Shown here one piece after another: positions 4,717 to 8,088 of a stretch of 8,088 nt of DNA. This DNA is from Miltoncostaeaceae bacterium. Lineage in GTDB: Bacteria > Actinomycetota > Thermoleophilia > Miltoncostaeales > Miltoncostaeaceae. Position 1 is the first letter of the stretch; each line of letters starts with the position of its first letter. The translations under genes were made by a program, and so were the position numbers. The notes below the pieces were generated by a model. That model worked only from the letters and a program-made list of their open reading frames with translations, made no database searches and was not told the DNA's origin. Location of the stretch: positions 1 to 8,088 of the forward strand of contig JAUVQP010000066.1 of assembly GCA_030598075.1 (NCBI GenBank), in the 5' to 3' direction.

Positions 4717-5564
4717 CGGATTATCACCTTCACCTTCAGCCTGACGGTGTCGAGTCGCGCGCCGAGGCGGCCCATCGATGGACGGAGCACGGCGGCCACC
4801 TGTCCGGCTCCTGGATGGCGCGCTACGTTGAGCGTGCCCGTTCGCGCGCGGTGGGAGAGATCGCGTTCACCGACCACGTGCACCGTTTCGAGGAGGCCCG
4901 TGAGTGGCACGACAACCCGTGGTGGCGCGCCGAGGCTACGGAGGACATCGACGCCTACTGCGACGCCATCGTGGCCGCTCAGAAAGCCGGCCTCCCCGTG
5001 CTCCTCGGCATCGAGATGGACTGGCTGCCCCGTCGGCAGGACGAGATTGCGAGCTTCCTTGACGGCCGCCCGTTCGACATCGTGCTGGGCTCCATCCACT
5101 GGATCGAGGAACTTGCGGTGGACCATCCCGACTACCCGGCGTGGGACCGCCACGCGCCCGAGGTGGTGTGGTCGGCGTATCTCGACCAACTTGTGGCCGC
5201 GGCGCGCTCCGGTCTGTTCGACGTTCTTGCGCACCCCGACCTCCCGAAGGTGTTCGGGACGCGCATGCCGGAGGCCATGAGGGCGGTGTTGCACCGCGCC
5301 GTGAGGGCCATCGCCGAGACTGGGATCGCCATCGAGTGCTCGTCCGCCGGGCTGCGGAAGCCGGTTCGCGAGCTCTATCCCGACCCAGACCTCCTGGCCG
5401 CTTTTCGCGAGGCGGGCGTCCCCGCGACGCTCGCCAGTGATGCCCACCGGCCCGACGACGTCGGCTGCGACTACGCCACCGCGGTCGCCGCGCTACGCGG
5501 GGCGGGCTACACGTCGATCACTCGCTTTCGCGGCCGCACGGCCCAGCAGGTGGAGCTGCCATGA
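4710..5564 (+). CDS. hisJ: PHP-family phosphatase, probable histidinol-phosphatase (HisJ/HisK type)
   Basis: PHP-type histidinol phosphatases hydrolyse L-histidinol phosphate to L-histidinol in histidine synthesis using a metal cluster. From GTG 4710 the metal ligands are in canonical order: DYHLHL (His6, His8), FTDHVH (Asp55, His56), GIEMDW (Glu102), GSIHW (His130), LAHPDLPK (His175) and LASDAHRPDDVG (Asp244, His246). The GSIHW and HPDLxK pattern is typical of the HisJ family. Length is 284 aa (B. subtilis HisJ is 268). GTG 4710 gives the usual MLTDYH start and overlaps the ispD stop by 7 bases. A farther GTG at 4674 would add twelve Arg-rich residues without family match. It lies between ispD and ispF, with ATGA overlap to ispF. 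No other his gene is in the window, so a different phosphate ester cannot be excluded. Confidence 0.85.
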   Translation: MLTDYHLHLQPDGVESRAEAAHRWTEHGGHLSGSWMARYVERARSRAVGEIAFTDHVHRFEEAREWHDNPWWRAEATEDIDAYCDAIVAAQKAGLPVLLGIEMDWLPRRQDEIASFLDGRPFDIVLGSIHWIEELAVDHPDYPAWDRHAPEVVWSAYLDQLVAAARSGLFDVLAHPDLPKVFGTRMPEAMRAVLHRAVRAIAETGIAIECSSAGLRKPVRELYPDPDLLAAFREAGVPATLASDAHRPDDVGCDYATAVAALRGAGYTSITRFRGRTAQQVELP

Positions 5565-6031
5565 GCGTGAGGGTCGGCTCCGGGCTGGACGCCCACCGCT
5601 TCGGGGGCGACGGGCCCCTCATGCTCGGAACCGTGCGGGTAGACCATCCGGACGGCTTGGTCGGCCACTCGGATGGGGATGTGATCGCCCACGCTGTCGC
5701 GGACGCGATGCTCGCCGCAGCCGGGGATGCGGACATCGGCACCCACTTCCCGCCCGGGGACTCGGCGTGGGCCGGCGTGTCCGGGGCGCGCCTTCTGGCT
5801 GAGGTGGTGGCGCGCCTCGACACGGCCGGCCTTCGCGTCGTCAACGCTCATGCGATCGCGGTCTGCCAGGCTCCGCGTCTTGCCGCCTACCGAGACGCCA
5901 TGCAGGAATCGATGTCGACCATCGCCAGGGCTCCCGTGACCGTGCATGCCACGACCACCGACCGGATGGGCTTCACTGGCCGCGGCGAGGGAATCGCCTG
6001 CCAGGCCGTCGCGATGGTCGCCGATCGATGA
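5561..6031 (+). CDS. ispF: 2-C-methyl-D-erythritol 2,4-cyclodiphosphate synthase
   Basis: IspF cyclises CDP-methylerythritol 2-phosphate to the 2,4-cyclodiphosphate with release of CMP, acting as a trimer with one divalent metal per active site. Visible motifs are GSGLDAHRF (metal ligands Asp10 and His12), LVGHSDGDVIAHAVADAML with the third metal-binding His and the flexible-loop sequence, DADIGTHFPPGD, and the C-terminal TTTDRMGFTGRGEGIAC. At 156 aa it has the usual length. GGAG (5552-5555) is a good ribosome site 5 bases before ATG 5561. The start overlaps the phosphatase stop as ATGA, and the stop overlaps cysS the same way. It acts two steps after IspD; the intervening kinase gene ispE is not in this window. 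Confidence 0.97.
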   Translation: MSVRVGSGLDAHRFGGDGPLMLGTVRVDHPDGLVGHSDGDVIAHAVADAMLAAAGDADIGTHFPPGDSAWAGVSGARLLAEVVARLDTAGLRVVNAHAIAVCQAPRLAAYRDAMQESMSTIARAPVTVHATTTDRMGFTGRGEGIACQAVAMVADR

Positions 6032-7431
6032 CCACGGATCAGGTCAGCATCTACTCCACGGCGAGCGGCCGCCGGGAGACGCTTCGCCCGGGGCCCGATG
6101 GCACCGTACGCATCTACTTCTGCGGTCCCACGGTCTACTCGCGTGTCCATATCGGCAACGCGCGCCCGTACGTCGTTTTCATGGTCCTCAAACGCTATCT
6201 CGAGCGTCGGGGTCTGCGCGTCATCCTGGCCTCGAACCTGACCGACGTGAACGACAAGATCTACGTTGCCGCCGGCGCGGAGGGTTGTCCGTCGCGGGAG
6301 TTCGCGGAGCGCATGAGCGAGGCCTACGTGGCGGACACGGACCGACTGGGGCTGGGGCGCCCGGACGCCGAGCCGCGGGTCACCGAGTCGATGCCCCAGA
6401 TCATCGCGCTCACCGAGCGTCTCGTCGAGAAGGGCCTCGCCTACCAGAGCGAGGGCGATGTCTACTTCCGCGTGCGCGATTTTTCCCGTTACGGGGACCT
6501 CTCGGGCCGCCGCCTCGACGAGCTGACGCCGTCCGATCCCGGTGAGGGAAAGCATGACCCGCTCGACTTCGCCCTGTGGAAGGGGCGCAAGAAGGGCGAG
6601 GACGCCTGGTGGGAGTCGCCGTGGGGTCCTGGCCGCCCCGGGTGGCACATCGAGTGCTCGGCCATGGCCGCCGACGCCCTTGGGGACGGCATGCAGATCC
6701 ACGGCGGCGGCATCGACCTCGTGTTTCCCCATCACGAGAACGAGATCGCGCAGTCCGAGGCGGCCTCCGGCATGACGTTCGCAGAGATCTGGATGCACAA
6801 CGAGATGCTGGAGCTGTCCGGCGACAAGATGAGCAAGAGCGAGGGCAACATCGCGCTCCTCGCAGACGTGCTCGACCGCTGGCCGAGCGAGGTGGTCATC
6901 GCCTACTTTCTCACCAGCCACTACCGTTCGCGGCTACCGTTCTCGGACTCACGCATGGAGCATGCGGAGGCGGTCGTGGAGCGGCTCCGCAATGCCCTTC
7001 GCACCCTCGATCGGGCCGCCGCCGCCGGGGGGCGCGGCTACGACCCGGAGCTGGCGGCCGCGGTCGTGGACGCGCGGCAGCGCTTCTTCGCGGCCCTCGA
7101 TGACGACTTCGGGACACCGGGGGCCTTCGCGACGCTCTTTGACCTGGTGCGGGTGGTCAACCAGCGTGCGGCGGGCGCCGCCGCCGGCGCGGATCAGCTG
7201 CGCGAGGTACGGCGCGAGATCATCGATCTGCTCGACGTGTTCGGGCTCGGGTCGATCGACTCCGACCCCCTGCCGGCTGTTCCGAGTGAGGTCACCGATC
7301 TGCTGGCGGAGCGCGAGGCGGCCCGGGCCTCGCGCGATTTCGCGCGGGCGGACGATCTCCGGGCGAGCATCGCGGAGTACGGCTTCGACGTGATGGACAC
7401 CGCGGAAGGCCCCCGGATCCACGCGCGATGA
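6028..7431 (+). CDS. cysS: Cysteinyl-tRNA synthetase
   Basis: CysS activates cysteine with ATP and charges tRNA-Cys. It is a class I synthetase: HIGH appears as HIGN at 41-44 and KMSKS as KMSKS at 267-271. The zinc site that selects cysteine is complete, with Cys32 (YFCGPTVY), Cys210 (HIECSAM), His235 (FPHHENE) and Glu239. A DALR-type anticodon-proximal domain and the C-terminal motif with AREAARASRDFARADDLR-like spacing follow, ending in DTAEGPRI. The 467-aa length and full C-terminus favour CysS over the shorter mycothiol ligase MshC, which shares the core. ATG 6028 overlaps the ispF stop as ATGA; the stop overlaps rlmB likewise. Confidence 0.96.
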   Translation: MTTDQVSIYSTASGRRETLRPGPDGTVRIYFCGPTVYSRVHIGNARPYVVFMVLKRYLERRGLRVILASNLTDVNDKIYVAAGAEGCPSREFAERMSEAYVADTDRLGLGRPDAEPRVTESMPQIIALTERLVEKGLAYQSEGDVYFRVRDFSRYGDLSGRRLDELTPSDPGEGKHDPLDFALWKGRKKGEDAWWESPWGPGRPGWHIECSAMAADALGDGMQIHGGGIDLVFPHHENEIAQSEAASGMTFAEIWMHNEMLELSGDKMSKSEGNIALLADVLDRWPSEVVIAYFLTSHYRSRLPFSDSRMEHAEAVVERLRNALRTLDRAAAAGGRGYDPELAAAVVDARQRFFAALDDDFGTPGAFATLFDLVRVVNQRAAGAAAGADQLREVRREIIDLLDVFGLGSIDSDPLPAVPSEVTDLLAEREAARASRDFARADDLRASIAEYGFDVMDTAEGPRIHAR

Positions 7432-8088
7432 GCGGGGAGGTCGTCTACGGCCGAAACTCGGTGCGCGAACTGATCGCGGCCGCGCGGCGCCCCGTCCACG
7501 AGATCTGGTCGCTGCCATCGCTGCGTGGCGAGCAGTGGCTCGCGGACCAGCCGGTCTCCGAGCGGTCGCGCGCCGAGATCGGGCGCGCGGCGGGATCGGG
7601 CTCCCATCAGGGGATCGTGGCTTTCACCGACCCCTACCCGTACGCGTCGAGCGCCGACATCCTGGTCGGCGACGGCCCGGTCGTCGCGATCGACGGCGCC
7701 GAGGATCCGCGAAACCTCGGCGCGATCGCCCGCGTCGCGGAGGGCGCCGGGGCGGCCGGAATGCTGATTCCGCGTCGTGGGGGTGCGTCGATCACTCCGG
7801 TCGCCGCCAAGGCCTCGGCGGGCGCCGTGGAGCACTTGGCCATCGCTCGGGTGGGGAGCATGCTCGCTGCGTTGAACGACGCTCGCCAAGCGCGGCGGAT
7901 GCTGGTGGGATCCGATCCCGACGGGATCGATTTCCGCGCCGCCGAGCTTCCGCGCGACGCCCTTATCGTGCTCGGGTCCGAGGGCGCCGGCCTACGGCCT
8001 CGGGTACGGCAGGCGTGCGACCAGATCGTCGCCATCCCGATGGCGGGCCGGGTGCGGTCGCTGAACGTCTCGGTGGCCGCCGGGGTAC
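7428..8088 (+). CDS. rlmB: 23S rRNA 2'-O-methyltransferase RlmB (TrmH/SpoU family), cut at window end
   Basis: RlmB methylates a ribose in domain V of 23S rRNA (Gm2251 in E. coli) with S-adenosylmethionine. It is a SPOUT knot enzyme. The N-terminal substrate-binding domain opens EVVYGRNSVRELI. The three SpoU motifs are present: DGAEDPRNLGAIARVAEGAG from Asp89 with Asn96, LGSEGAGLR at 182-190 with Glu185, and the knot motif IPMAGRVRSLNVSVAAG with Ser211-Leu212-Asn213. The frame stays open for 220 codons and runs off the window. Homologues of about 240 aa suggest only a short stretch is missing. ATG 7428 overlaps the cysS stop as ATGA. The pairing of cysS and rlmB is common in Gram-positive bacteria. 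Other TrmH-family targets remain possible, but the neighbourhood favours RlmB. Confidence 0.93.
   Translation, partial: MSGEVVYGRNSVRELIAAARRPVHEIWSLPSLRGEQWLADQPVSERSRAEIGRAAGSGSHQGIVAFTDPYPYASSADILVGDGPVVAIDGAEDPRNLGAIARVAEGAGAAGMLIPRRGGASITPVAAKASAGAVEHLAIARVGSMLAALNDARQARRMLVGSDPDGIDFRAAELPRDALIVLGSEGAGLRPRVRQACDQIVAIPMAGRVRSLNVSVAAGV

Noticed and set aside
4539..5447. 302-codon open frame on the - strand opposite ispD and the PHP phosphatase
   Set aside because: It is a composition-driven shadow of two convincing genes on the + strand.
5887..6921. 344-codon open frame on the - strand opposite ispF and cysS
   Set aside because: It lies antisense to two genes with complete motifs; its sequence is Arg/His/Asp-rich without domain features.

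Overview
The window is a high-GC chromosomal segment carrying conserved bacterial housekeeping genes. The order radA – carD – yacL-type PIN/TRAM gene – (merR) – ispD – PHP phosphatase – ispF – cysS – rlmB resembles the radA/disA/yacL/ispD/ispF/cysS/rlmB neighbourhood of Gram-positive bacteria, and the carD-ispD-ispF-cysS-rlmB run of actinobacteria. High GC, a CarD with the actinobacterial-type core, TTG/GTG starts and probable leaderless transcripts suggest an actinomycetote, perhaps a deep-branching lineage. The lineage is inference; no rRNA or other diagnostic marker is present.

Left block (about 48-3310, + strand): radA (DNA repair ATPase), carD (RNA polymerase-binding regulator, best start a TTG at 1447), then a 259-base gap. 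That gap holds a possible promoter, a strong Shine-Dalgarno sequence and a 31-codon leader ORF whose stop overlaps the start of the membrane-anchored PIN/TRAM gene. The block closes with a 15-bp perfect hairpin at 3318-3355.

Middle (about 3365-3877, - strand): a thiol-rich MerR-family metal-sensor-like regulator under its own MerR-type promoter (20-bp spacer containing an imperfect dyad), apparently leaderless. Just past its stop codon lies a 15-codon frame encoding MTGPCCPECGDGECC. A one-base change in a G6 run would fuse this peptide to the regulator as a cysteine-rich tail. This is the most unusual item in the window.

Right block (4012-8088, + strand): ispD, a HisJ-type PHP phosphatase, ispF, cysS and rlmB. 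Every junction overlaps (7 bp once, then ATGA three times), so this looks like one translationally coupled operon. IspD and IspF act in the MEP isoprenoid pathway, CysS charges tRNA-Cys, RlmB modifies 23S rRNA, and the phosphatase probably serves histidine synthesis. rlmB is cut by the window end. No tRNA, rRNA, CRISPR array or mobile element was seen.
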